From the NCBI GenBank assembly GCA_004123355.1, contig SCHM01000005.1, positions 1 to 64,000 on the forward strand: a DNA stretch of 64,000 bases, given 5' to 3'. The position numbers and the translations under genes are program-made. This document shows, piece by piece, positions 1 through 12,079 of this stretch (position 1 is its first letter; each line of letters opens with the position of its first letter). This DNA comes from Amphirosellinia nigrospora (taxonomy: Eukaryota > Ascomycota > Sordariomycetes > Xylariales > Xylariaceae). The notes under the pieces were generated by a model. It worked only from the letters and a program-made list of their open reading frames with translations. It ran no database searches and was not told where the DNA came from.

Positions 1-2860
1 AATAAAAATAAAATAAAAATATTTAAAATATAAAATATTATATAGTTAATTTAATTATTAATTTTTATTATATTAACTAAAATTATTATATAGTTTTTGC
101 TAAAGTTTATTTTAGCTGTTTTAAAAATTTAAATAATTTTAGTTTTTAAATTTTTTTATATATAAGCTTTTGTTTATAATTTTTTTATAATAAAAAATTT
201 CGAAACTTTTATATTTTAAATAATATTTTAATATTTTATATAATATTAGTTATTAAATATAAATAAATTAAACAGCTAATTTATAATTATCGATTAAATA
301 TTTTTTTTATTATATAATATATTATTTATAATATATTATATAACGTTTTTATTTTATATATTTAAATTTTTTTTTTTTTTTATTATATATATTTAAATAA
401 CTTTTATATTTAATTAAATAAGTTAAAAATTCTTTAAAAGTTAGTTTATTTTTAAATATTATTTCGTACGTATTAAAATATTAGTTTTTTATATAAAACT
501 TTTTTTAAAAAATATAATTAGTTAACTAGTATTTTTTTTTTAATAAATAAATATTTTTTATTTATATATAAATTTTTTAAAAAATAATTATTTATATAAT
601 TTTAACTAATATATTATTTTTAAAAATTCTTAAAGTATTATATAATATTTTTATATTATATAAAATAATAATTAATTTAATTATATTATTAATCTATATA
701 ATAAAAATTTTCTATTTTTTATATAAAATACTAAATTATTAAGTTTTTTTTAATTTAAAAATATAAATAAAAGTTTAAAAAAAATTTTTATATATAAGTT
801 TTTAAAAAATAAATACTATTTTAAATTTTAAAATACTTTTATATATATATATAATAGTTATATTTAAATAAATTTCTTTTAAATATTTTATTTTAAATAT
901 TTTTTTAAACTTTAAATAGCTTATTAATTATAACTTTTAATATTTTATATAAAAATAAGTTTTTTTTTTATTTATATATTTATATAAAAATAATATTAGT
1001 TTAATTAGTTTAATATTAATTATAGTTTATAATTATATTAAATATAAGTTTATAATATTATATGTTTTTTTTTATATATAATTAAAACTAATATAATATA
1101 TAATAATTTTTATATAGTTAGTTAATATTATAAAAAATATAATATAAAATTAATCTTTTATAATTTTAAACTTATAATAATAATCGATAAACTACTATAT
1201 TTTATTAAAATAAATTATATAGCTTTTTAAAGTAGTTTTTTTTTTTTATTAAGTTTTTAAAAAAATTTAATATTTTATAAATAAAATAGCTTTATTTTAA
1301 ATATTATATATAAAAAAAATTTAGATTTTAAATAAAAATATTTTTATATTAATATTATACGATAAATAAATTATTTTAAAGTTTAAAAAAATTTTTAAAA
1401 AACTAAATATTTTATTATACGTTAAAAATATAATATATTTTTGCTCGTATAAAAAATAAATTATTAATTAAAATAAATAATAAATAACGTTTAATAGTTA
1501 TAAAAAATTCTTAAAATTTTGCTTTTAATATTTTATTTTTATATAATATTTTATTATTTAAAGTTAAAAAGCTAGCTTTTAGTTATATACGTAAATTATT
1601 TCGCGGTTATTTTTTTATTTATTTTTTTTTTTTTTTTTATTTGTTTTTTATTTAAAAAAAAAAAATCGCAAAATTATTTTATATATAAAAAACTTTACTA
1701 ATTTTAAAATTATTAATTTAGTATAAAAAAAATAAATATTTAAAATAATCGTATAAAAATTTAAAATTTATACGTTAAAATATATTTATTTTTTATAAAT
1801 TATATAATACGGTTTTTTTTTAATATTTTATAAGTTTTTAATTTAAAACGTTTTTCGTATAAAAAACGTTATAAATTTTTTTAATAATTTAAATATTAAT
1901 TTTATTAAATATTTTAAATTTTATTATTTAAAGTTTTTTATTAATATTTTTTAAAAGTTTTTTAAATTATATAAAATATAATTATATTTTATATATAAAT
2001 ACGTTATTTATATATTAATTTATTTTATAATAATTATTTTAAAGTTTTATAAAATATTTTTATATATATAAAAATTAATAGTTTTTGTATAAAACTTAAA
2101 AATATACCGGTTTTTTAAGCGATTTTTTTAGCTATACTATTATATAAAATATTAACTAAAAAAATAAAAAATTATTTTAGCTATTTTTTTAAAAAATAGC
2201 GTTTTTATATATTTAGCTATATTAGCTATTATACGATTAATTATTATTTTTTATTATATTCGATAATATTATAAAAAAAAAATTATTAAATTATATTACG
2301 AATTTTTATATAGTTTATATAATAATAATTAAAAAATAGTATAAATATATTATTAATTAAACTTTTATAAAAAAATATAGTTTTAAAATATATTAAAATA
2401 ATTAATTTTTTTTTTTTATAATAAATATTAAAAAAACTAAAATATAATATAAAAAACATAGCTTATATAACTAAGTTTAAATTCCGTTTTTATTTTTACT
2501 AATTTATATTTTTTAGCTAAAAATATAATTAATATTAAATAGCTATAAAATATAATATTATATATAATAATAAATAAAATAAATATTAATATATATTAAT
2601 TTATTTTTTTTAATTATTCGTACGAAAGCTAAGCTTTCGTACAAAGAATTTTTTTATATAAAAAAAATTTTGCTATAGCATACTATATAATTAAATCGGG
2701 CGGGCATACTAGCTTAATTTTATCGTACAAACAGCTAATATTATAATTAATAATTAGCTATTATACGCAATTAATACCGATATATTAACTCCGTACGTAA
2801 ATAATATTATAATTATAACAGTTTAGTTATTTTTATATAAATTGTTTAATAATTATTTTT
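1..2860. other. AT-only, RIP-like gene desert
   Basis: This stretch is almost entirely A and T, about 10% GC by eye. The few remaining C and G bases lie mostly in CG, GCT/AGC and TACG contexts, while CA and TG are scarce. That is the expected residue of repeat-induced point mutation, which turns CpA into TpA. No reading frame or RNA gene is supportable. The slightly less eroded part is 2,610-2,830, which holds a perfect palindrome. It is probably an eroded transposon-rich or pericentromeric isochore, but no element family can be recognised. Confidence 0.85.
2620..2642. repeat. Perfect 23-bp palindrome in AT-only DNA
   Basis: Two 11-bp arms (GTACGAAAGCT and its exact reverse complement AGCTTTCGTAC) flank a single A. 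It sits just left of the satellite array, in a short island that kept more G and C than its surroundings. It could be the end of an eroded transposon, a cruciform-forming site or chance survival. Confidence 0.7.
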
Positions 2861-5800
2861 AAAAAAAATAATATTTTATATATAAAAAGTTATAAAATTT
2901 AATAATATAGCATAAAAATTTATTTTTTAAAAAATTATAAAAAGCTTAATAGTTTAAAAATAGCTTTAAAATAAATAAAAAATAGGACTATTTTTAGTTA
3001 TTTTATATTTAAACTATTTAATAATTATTTTTAAAAAAAATATTTTATATATAAAAATTAAAAAATTTAATAATATAGCGTAAAAATCTATTTTTTAAAA
3101 GATTTAAAAAAGCTTAATAGCTTATAAATAGCTTTAAAATAAATAAAAAATAGGACTATTTTTTTATTTTATATTTAAATTATTTAATAATTATTTTTAA
3201 AAAAATAATATTTTATATATAAAAAATTAAAAAATTTAATAATATAGCGTAAAAATCCATTTTTTAAAAGATTTTAAAAAGCTTAATAGCTTATAAATAG
3301 CTTTAAAATAAATTAAAAATAGGACTATTTTTAGTTATTTTATATTTAAATTATTAAATTATTTTAAAAAAATAATATTTTATATATAAAAAATAAAAAA
3401 ATTAATAATATAGCGTAAAAATCTATTTTTTAAAAGATTTTAAAAAGCTTAATAGCTTATAAATAGCTTTAAAATAAATAAAAAATAGGACTATTTTTAG
3501 TTATTTTATATTTAAATTATTTAATAATTATTTTTAAAGAAATAATATTTTATATATAAAAAATTAAAAAATTTAATAATATAGCGTAAAAATCTATTTT
3601 TTAGAAGATTTTAGAAAGCTTAATAGCTTATAAATAGCTTTAAAATAAATAAAAAAGGACTATTTTTAGTTATTTTATATTTAAATTATTTAATAATTAT
3701 TTTTAAAGAAATAATATTTATATAAAAAATTAAAAAATTTAATAATATAGCGTAAAAATCTATTTTTTAGAAGATTTTAGAAAGCTTAATAGCTTATAAA
3801 TAGCTTTAAAATAAATAAAAATAGGACTATTTTTAGTTATTTTTTATTAAATTTATTTTAAATTTATTTTTATAAAAATAATATTTTAAATATAAAAATA
3901 AATAAAATATTATAATATAGCTTAAAAATTAATTTTTTATATTATTTTTAAAAGCTAATTAGTTTAAAAATAGTTTTAAAATAAATAAAATAGGACTATT
4001 TTTTTTTTTTATAATAAATTATTTTATAATTATTTTTAAAAAATTTAAATTTTATATATAAAATTTAATAAAATTTAATAATATAGCTTAAAAATTAATT
4101 TTTATATTATTTTTAAAAACTAACGAGTTTAAAAATAGTTTTAAAATAAATAAAAAATAGGGGTATTTTTATTTATTTTTTATTTAAATTATTTAATATT
4201 ATTTTTAAAAAATAATAGTTTATATATAAAAATAAATAAAATTTAATAATATAGCTTAAAAATTAATTTTTTATATTATTTTTAAAAACTAACTAGTTTA
4301 AAAATAGCTTTAAAATAAATAAAAAATAGGATTATTTTATTTATTTTTTATATAAATTATTTAATAATTATTTTTAAAAAAATAATAGTTTATATATAAA
4401 AATAAATAAAATTTAATAATATAGCTTAAAAATTAATTTTTTATATTACTTTTTAAAAACTAACTAGTTTAAAAATCGCTTTATAATAAATAAAAATAGG
4501 ACTATTTTTAATTATTTTATAATTAAATTATTTTATAATTATTTTTAAAACATAAAACTTTATATATAAAATTTAATAAAATTTAATAATATAGCTTAAA
4601 AATTAAAATTTTTATTTATTTTTAAAAAGTAATTAGTTTAAAAATAGTTTTAAAATAAATAAAAAATAGGACTATTTTTTGTTATTTTATAATAAAATTA
4701 TTTTATAATTATTTTTAAAATTTTAAATTTTATATATAAAATTTAATAAAGTTTAATAATATAGCTTAAAAATTAATTTTTTTATTATTTCTAAAAACTA
4801 ACTAGTTTAAAAATAGCTTTAAAATAAATAAAAAATAGGATTATTTTTAGTTATTTTATAATAAAATTATTTTATAATTATTTTTAAAAAATAATATTTT
4901 ATATATAAAATAAATAAAATATTATAATATAGCTTAAAAATTAGTTTTTTTTATTTTTTAAAACTAAATAGCTTATAATTAGCTTTAAAATAAATAAAAA
5001 ATAGAACTATTTTTATTTATTATATTATAAAATTATTTTATAATTATTTTAAAAAAATTTTAAATTTATATATAAAATTTAATAAAATTTAACAATATAG
5101 CTTAAAAATTAATTATTTAAAGTTTTTTAAAAACTTTTTAGTTTATAAATAGTTTTAAAATAAATAAAAAATAGGACTATTTTTAATTTTTTAATAATAA
5201 AATTATCTTATAAGTATTTTTAAATATTTTAAATTTTAAATATAAAATTTAATAAATTTTAATAATATAGCTTAAAAATTAATTTTTTTTAATTATTTTT
5301 AAAGATTAATTAGTTTAAAAATAGCTTTAAAATAAATAAAAAATAGGACTATTTTTAGTTATTTTTTATTTAAATTATTTAATAATTATTTTTAAAAAAA
5401 TAAATAAAATATTATAATATAGCTTAAAAATTAAGTTTTTATATTATTTTTAAAAGGTTAATAGTTTATAAATAGCTTCAAAATAAATAAAAAATAGGAT
5501 TATTTTTAGTTATTTTATATAAAATATATTTTAGATTTATTTTAAAAAATTTAATATTTTATATATAAAATAAATAAATATTATAATATAGCTTTAAAAT
5601 AATTAAAAAATAAAACTAGTTTTAATTAAAATATATAAAATATATTTTAAATTTATTTTAAAAAATTAATATTTTATATTTAAAAATAAATAAAATATTA
5701 TAATATAGTTAAAAATTAATTCTTTTAACTTTTTAAAAAAACTAGCTTTAAAATAGCTTTAAAATAAACAAAAAATACAATTATTTTTAGTTATTTTTTA

Positions 5801-6300
5801 TTTAAATTATTTTATAATTATATTTTAAATTTTAAAATTATATATAAAATAATATAAAATTTAATAATATAACTTAAAAATTAACTTTTTTAATTATTTT
5901 TAAAAGTTTACTAGCTTATACTTAGTTTTAAAATAAATTAAAATAACATTATTAGTTATTTATAATAAAAAAGTTATATATTTATTTTTAAAATTTTAAA
6001 ATTTTATATATAAAATTTTAAAAAATTTAATAATATACTTTAAAAATTTAATAATATTTTAAAAATTAAAATTTTTTAATATTTTTAAAAACTAACTAAT
6101 TTTTAATATACTTTTAAAATAAATAAAAAATAAAACTATTTTTAAATTATTATTTAAACTATTTTAAAATAATTTTTTAAAATAATATTTTATATTTAAA
6201 AATAAAATATAATAATATAGTTTATAAATTTATTTTTATATTTATTTTCATAATTTAATTAATTTAAATATAATTTTAAATTTAAAATTAATATAACTTT
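2860..6300. repeat. Satellite-like tandem array, about 168-bp unit, left half
   Basis: The unit recurs about every 165-170 bp. Each carries the landmarks AATAGGACTATTTTTAG, then AATAATATAGC(G/T)TAAAAAT, then TTATAAATAGCTTTAAAATAA. Anchor copies of the middle landmark are near 2,900, 3,071, 3,240, 3,410, 3,577, 3,745, 3,911, 4,078, 4,246, 4,417, 4,585, 4,755, 4,923, 5,092 and 5,264, then more degenerate ones to about 6,210. That gives about 21 units. Units near 3.0-3.8 kb are the best preserved. Base composition shows RIP-type erosion. No coding capacity is seen. Confidence 0.9.
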
Positions 6301-7550
6301 TTTTTTTTATTTTTTAGTTTAATTATTTTATATTTTAATTTTAATATAAATATTTTATTTTTATAATTATATATTTATAATATTATATAAAATTTTTTTT
6401 AAAAAAAACTATAATTATATAAGTTTTATTATTTATAAATTAAAGATTTTTAATCTTTTAAATCGTTTATATTAAAAGTTTTATTTATGTACTTTTATAT
6501 ATTTATAGCTAAATTAAAACTAAACTTACTAAAAAATAAAAACTTAAAAAAAATATTATAAAATATTAGTTTAAATTAATATAGTTAATAAGTTAAATAA
6601 AAATACTAACATTAATACTATTATTATTAACTAAGTAATATTTTAACTTAATAAAAGCGTTTATTTATGTATAAAAAATAGTTAAACTTAATTTTAACGA
6701 ATAAAAAAACATTTATTTATATAAATTTTATTAGCTTAATAATATATTAATTATATAATAATATAAAATAAATACTAGTTTAAATATATTAATATAAATA
6801 TAAAGTATTATTTATAAAATTAAAAGCTTGTTTAACTTAGTTTTATAGCTTATAAGCTTAAAAAGCTATATTAAATACGTTAAAGCTATAAATATAAATA
6901 AAGCTATATACGCTAATATATACTTTAAAGAGCTTATAACGCTAAAGCCCGTTTTAAATATTATTAAAAGCTTAAATATATTTAAAGTAACGGACGTAAA
7001 GTTAAAGTACTTTTTATTATAAAATATATATAAATATAATAATATTTAAAAATTAAGATTATTAAAATAATAACTATAACTTATAAGTTATAATTATTAC
7101 TAAGTATAACTTATATATAACTTATAATTAATAGTTTTTTTTAATTTTTTTAGGTTTTTTTTAATAATCTTGTTTATTATTTTAAATTTAATAGCTTTTA
7201 ACGTTATTTTTATTATTATATTTAATATAAGTTTTAAGCATATTAGTTTTTAAAAATTTTATATTAAACATTTAACTAGTTTAATATAGTTTATAAATAA
7301 ACTATTAAATAAAGCGTAAATATAATAATATTATATATGTTTTTAATATTATAAAAAAAACAAATATATATTTATAAAACTTAACTAACTTGTTTAAATA
7401 AAATATAAAAATTAACTTATTATTTTAAAATATATAAAATTTTAATTATTATTATTTTAATAAATTTTTTTAACTATAAATATATATTTATAATTAAAAA
7501 AAATATTATTTTTAAATTTTTATAGATTTTTATTAAATTATAAATAGTAT
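6300..7550. other. AT-rich non-satellite interruption of the array
   Basis: The 168-bp landmarks are absent here. The sequence is still AT-only but differs in texture, with more AGCT/TATAAGC words and a slightly higher C+G content at 6,830-7,030. It is probably an eroded insertion in the array. No family, terminal repeats or target duplication can be made out. Confidence 0.5.
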
Positions 7551-9640
7551 TAAAATAAAATAAAAGTAATTTTAGTTGTTTTTTGTTAAGATTATTTTAT
7601 AATTATATATAAAAAATAATATTTTATATATAAAATTTCGTAATATAGCTTAAAAATTAATTTTTTACCTAATTTTAAATCTTAAATATATTATAAATAG
7701 CTTAAAAATAAATAAAAAATAGGACTATTTTTTATTATTTTATAATAAAATTATTTTATATTATTTTAAAAATTAAAGTTTTATATATAAAATTTAATAA
7801 AAATTTAATAATATAGCTTAAAAATTAATTTTTATATTATTTTTAAAAACTAAATAGTTTAAAAATAGTTTTAAAATAAATAAAAAATAGGACTATTTTT
7901 AGTTATTTTATAATAAAATTATTTATAATTATTTTTAAAAATTTAAAAATTTATATATAAAATTTAATAAAATTTAGTAATATAGCTTAAAAATTAACTT
8001 TTTTAGTTATTTTTAAAAGTTTAATAGTTTAAAATAGCTTAAAAATAAATAAAAAATAGGACTATTTTTAGTTATTTTATAATAAATTATTTTATAATTA
8101 TTTTTAAAAATTTAAAAATTTATATATAAAATTTAATAAAATTTAGTAATATAGCTTAAAAATTAACTTTTTTAGTTATTTTAAAAGTTTAATAGTTTAA
8201 AAATAGCTTAAAAATAAATAAAAAATAGGACTATTTTTAGTTATTTTTATTTATATTATTTAGATTTATTTTTATAAAAATTATATTTATATATAAATAT
8301 AATAAAATTTCGTAATAGAGCGTAAAAATCCTAAAAATTAATATTTTTAAGATTTTATTTTTTTATAAATAGTTTTAAAATAAATAAAAATAGGGCTATT
8401 TTTAGTTATTTTTTTTTAAATTATTTTAGATTTATTTTTATAAAAATAATATTTATATATAAAATATAATAAATTTTTATAATAAAGCGTAAAATCCTAA
8501 AAATTAAATATTTCGAAAATTTTATTTTATAATTAATAACGTTAAAATAAATAAAAATACGACTATTTTTAGTTATTTTTTATTTAAATTATTTTATATT
8601 TATTTGTATAAAAATAATATTTCTATAAAATATAATAAAATTTCGTAATAAAGCGTAAAAATCCCAAAAATCAATTATTCCGAAAATTTTATTCACGATT
8701 AATAACGTTAAAATAAATAAAAAATACGACTATTTTTAGTTATTTTTTATTTAAATTATTTAGATTTATTTTTAAAAACTTTATATTTTATATAAAATAT
8801 AGTAAAAATTTTTAATAGAGCGTAAAAATCTTAAAAGTTAAATATTTCGAAAATTTTATTTCACGATAAATAATACTAAAATAAATAAAATATAACTATT
8901 TTTAGTTATTTTTTATTTAAATTGTTTTAGATTTATTTTATAAAATAATTTTATATATAAAAATTATAATATCTAATAATACCTAAAAATTCATTCTTTT
9001 AACTATTTTAAAAACTTGCTAGCTTATAAATAATAATAAAATAAATAAAAATACTATTATTTTTAGGTATTTTATATTTCAATTATTTTATATTTATTTC
9101 TAAAGTTTTTAAGTTTTATTTATAAAAAATTAAAAAATTTAATAATATAGCTTAAAAATTTAGTTTTTTAATTATCTTTAAAAGCTTAATAGCTTATAAA
9201 TAACTTTAAAATAAATAAAAATACCACTATTTTTTTTATTTAATAATAAATTATTTTAGATTTATTTTTAATATTTAAATTTTTATATATAAAAAATTAT
9301 AAAATTTAACAATATAGCTTAAAAATCTAGTTTTTAATTATTTTAAAAAACTAATTAATTTATTAATACTATTAAAATAAATAAAAAATAACTATTTTTA
9401 GTTATTTTTATTTAAATTATTTTTTATTTATTTTTATATAAATAATTATTTATATAATTAAAATTTTAAAAATTTTAAAAATATAATAAAAAATTATTTT
9501 TATATTTTTAAAACTTTATTAACTTATAAATATTTTTTAAAAAATATAACTAGTTTTATTTTAACTAATTATATAATTTAATATATATAATAAAATTTAA
9601 TAATATTATAAAAATCGATTTTTTATATTTTTACTTTAAT
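7550..9640. repeat. Satellite-like tandem array, right half
   Basis: The same roughly 168-bp unit resumes, with anchors near 7,639, 7,806, 7,976, 8,145, 8,312, 8,477, 8,645, 8,813, 8,970, 9,140, 9,308 and two very weak ones to about 9,600. A subfamily at 8.3-8.9 kb has CGTAATA(A/G)AGCGTAAAAATC in place of the common landmark, so local homogenisation or separate amplification is likely. The array ends shortly before the abrupt rise in GC at about 9,720. Confidence 0.88.
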
Positions 9641-9787
9641 AATAGCTTTAAAATAGTTAAAAAATAAATTATTTTATATTATTTTTAAAATTTTTATTTC
9701 AACTTTTTTATTATTTATCTTGTTATTACGCTTTATGCCATTGTTATTTAAATTTTTATTATTATTTCAACTCATTAGATCACTTAC

Positions 9788-9826
9788 CAAGTCACTCATC
9801 AAGTCACTCATCAAGTCACTACTCTT
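9788..9826. repeat. 12-bp minisatellite at the AT-rich/GC-normal boundary
   Basis: Three direct copies of AAGTCACTCATC (the last partial) lie exactly where the AT-only isochore gives way to ordinary sequence. It may mark an old breakpoint or insertion edge. Confidence 0.75.
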
Positions 9827-10015
9827 TGGGTTACTCAATCATATTAGAAGCTAATAGTAAAGAAAAAAAAAAAACTGGAAAAACTTTTCATCTCGACCAA
9901 ACTCATGACCTCTACCGGAGAGACTCAACACGCTCCACCTTAACCGTCAAGGGAAAGGTTATCTGTCAACCCCGCGAGACTCCCAAGTTCCTCCATCTGG
10001 CATTTGACCATGGTT

Positions 10016-11345
10016 CTATGAAGGGTGGTTGAGATGTAATCCAGCGGCAAAAGCCGACCCAAATACCTTCCGAGTCCAGACACCTGCCCACCATCCTGAC
10101 TCGTTCGTCATGCTGGTGTCCTTGGAGTTCATAACCTCACGGATATGCTCCACCAAACCTTCTCGGCCGTCGGTCGGATCATTGTCGAGACGGTCGGCAA
10201 CGTCGTCGCCCACTGGGTTCAGACGTGCCGGTTCTCGCGGAACGCAACAAGTTCCGTAATCTTGTCGATGACCTTCTCCTTGGCCTCGACGGACTGCTTG
10301 ACCTTGTCGACGCCCACCTCCTTGGCGTATCTCTCTAGCTTGGCTAGGACGGCCGACCTCGACCTTGTTGCCCTCAATCCCTTCGGCACCTTTCTCGAGC
10401 ATTGCCCGGGCGGCGAACTGATGAGCCGCAGCTCCAACGCGGTTAAAAATTGGATATGTTCGTCATACCGCATTGTAGTAAGCCTCCAGGTGGTCCATGA
10501 GGGCCGGCTTCAAGCCCGTGAGCTGCTTGCATAGCAAGTCCAGCAAGGCGCACCAGGCCTTATAAAGAGTTCGTTCCAAGCGGGTTGGAGGACACCATGT
10601 TGTGCCAGTCTATGACCAGACTAACGACGGTCACCTCCTGGGGTTCGGAACTTGACCCAGCAGCAAGGCATACTGTCGCCGATATATCTGTGGCCCGATT
10701 TACGAGGTCCACAGGTCCTCGTCACGCCCAAAACACGCCTCGTACTCGTCCCGGAACGGGAACGGACATTCGATCTGGAAGGGCCCGCAACCTCTTGGTA
10801 CGGCAAGCGAGGAAAAGCTCTTGATAGAGCTTCACCTTTTCATCCAGGGTGCTAGGAGCACCTGCTCTCCCTCGCTATGGAACAATGTCCAGTCTCCGAC
10901 CAACTCACCCGAGCCGTCCTCCAAAGGGTCTACCACTGGGTAGAGCCCCGGACCATCCTCTCTGGATGCTTATCTCCTTCTCCTTGCCTTTCCCTTGTCC
11001 TTTGCTCTCCTCAGCCTTCTCCTCGGTGGGATTGGCCGCAAATAGGCCTTGACAAAACGAGCGCTAAATGGCGCGCCGTAAACAGGGGGTTGGTTGGGAA
11101 GTTCCGCGTCCTTTTCGCCTATTGGATAGTTAGTAATAATACGAGTCAAGGAACAGATAAACGTACGCATCTTCAACAATACTGAATCAACCTTCCAATT
11201 TACGAAGGCTTCGGACAAAGGGCGTCTTCACCTTGATAGGAGCAGCTTTATAACCTTCTGCTCTGCCTTTTCCAAGGTCTCGCGAGCTTGCTGGGCCTGG
11301 ACCTTATTGGCCCGCGCTGTCCCATCAACTTCTCCGTCGGCTGCT
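10016..11345 (-). pseudogene. Decayed orphan-family P gene (copy P1)
   Basis: Coding sense is visible on the minus strand but is spread over all three frames, with at least five frame changes. It is recognisable as a relative of the gene at 26,252-28,370. A segment reading YGAPFSARFVKAY near 11,050 matches FGAPYSRVYLEAF there, and both are preceded by an intron at the same place after a PLL/PFV...W segment (here about 11,095-11,170). A second shared stretch is PFQIECPFPFRDEY near 10,740, against PFEVPVPGHMDPQ. The 5' end runs into a (CAT)n tract. The function is unknown. I call it a pseudogene because the damage is much denser than in neighbouring genes. Confidence 0.6.
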
Positions 11346-11381
11346 CCTCCTCCGTTAGACTATCTCGAACTTGTAATGGCA

Positions 11382-11389
11382 TGGTGATG

Positions 11390-11421
<32 letters not shown>

Positions 11422-11510
11422 GATGATGATGATGCTGGTGATGATGGTGATGCTGGTGGTGCTGTTGATGGTGATGGCGATGGCGATGGCGACGATGATG
11501 GTGATGGTAA
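11382..11510. repeat. (GAT/ATG)n microsatellite
   Basis: Imperfect trinucleotide repeats (GATGATGATGGTGATG and variants, ending in GGCGAT units). On the minus strand they read as CAC/CAT codons, so they could have encoded a histidine-rich stretch upstream of the decayed P1 gene. Confidence 0.85.
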
Positions 11511-11659
11511 AAGTTGGTTTAACAGCAGGTGTGCTAGTAGTTTAGATTCAATTGTTTATCTTATCAGGCTGTCATAGCTAACTGTTATCTCATATAGCAG
11601 TCTTAATGTAAACATCTTAAGCAATCTCCTTAATGTTTTTCCAGCTTCTGAATATCAAG

Positions 11660-12079
11660 ATTTAGGAAATCAAACATGTTTTACTGTTAAACCTACAATT
11701 AGTTTATTTTTATAGAGTTATTTTAAAGTAGCGACGAGTATGGTCAGATACTCATTGGGAATTATCTAGACAGAAATACCTTGGTATGAAAATGCCCTGT
11801 AGCCTATAGATAACATACCTAGGTAGTTACCTAAGTACCTATGTAGTATGCCAACATAGCTGTAGATATTCGAATGCGGGGCACAAGTCTATGGCGGGGT
11901 TAATTATGTTGCTTTGAAGTGCCTAAAGTAACTTTCCAACCATCCACTCCGCAACCTCAACCTCAACCTCAACCTCAACCTCAACTCAACCTCAACCTCA
12001 GCCTCAGCCTCAGCAGCAACAACATCAACAACAACAACAACAACACAAAACAACAACAACAACAACAGCCACAGCAACA
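11660..12079 (+). promoter_or_regulatory. Promoter/leader of R1, duplicated at 33.3 kb
   Basis: This region aligns with 33,290-33,690. Shared words include ACTCATTGGGA, GATAACATACC/GATAGCATACC, a GCGGGGCAC..GT.TATGGCGGGGT block and TTTGAAGTGCCTAAAGTA. It ends in (CAACCT)n at about 11,950-12,012 followed by (CAA)n up to the start codon of the RGG gene. The palindrome TACCTAGGTA is at 11,816-11,825. The CAA-rich tract immediately before the ATG is what an unstructured 5' untranslated leader would look like. Confidence 0.65.

Noticed and set aside
1-9640. LTR retrotransposon or DNA transposon bodies in the AT-only block
   Set aside because: Too eroded to see terminal repeats, target duplications or coding motifs; only the satellite period is defensible.
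11950-12012. (CAACCT)n as interstitial telomere repeat
   Set aside because: The usual filamentous-fungal telomere unit is TTAGGG/CCCTAA; this hexamer differs and recurs in the duplicated R leader, so it is a microsatellite.
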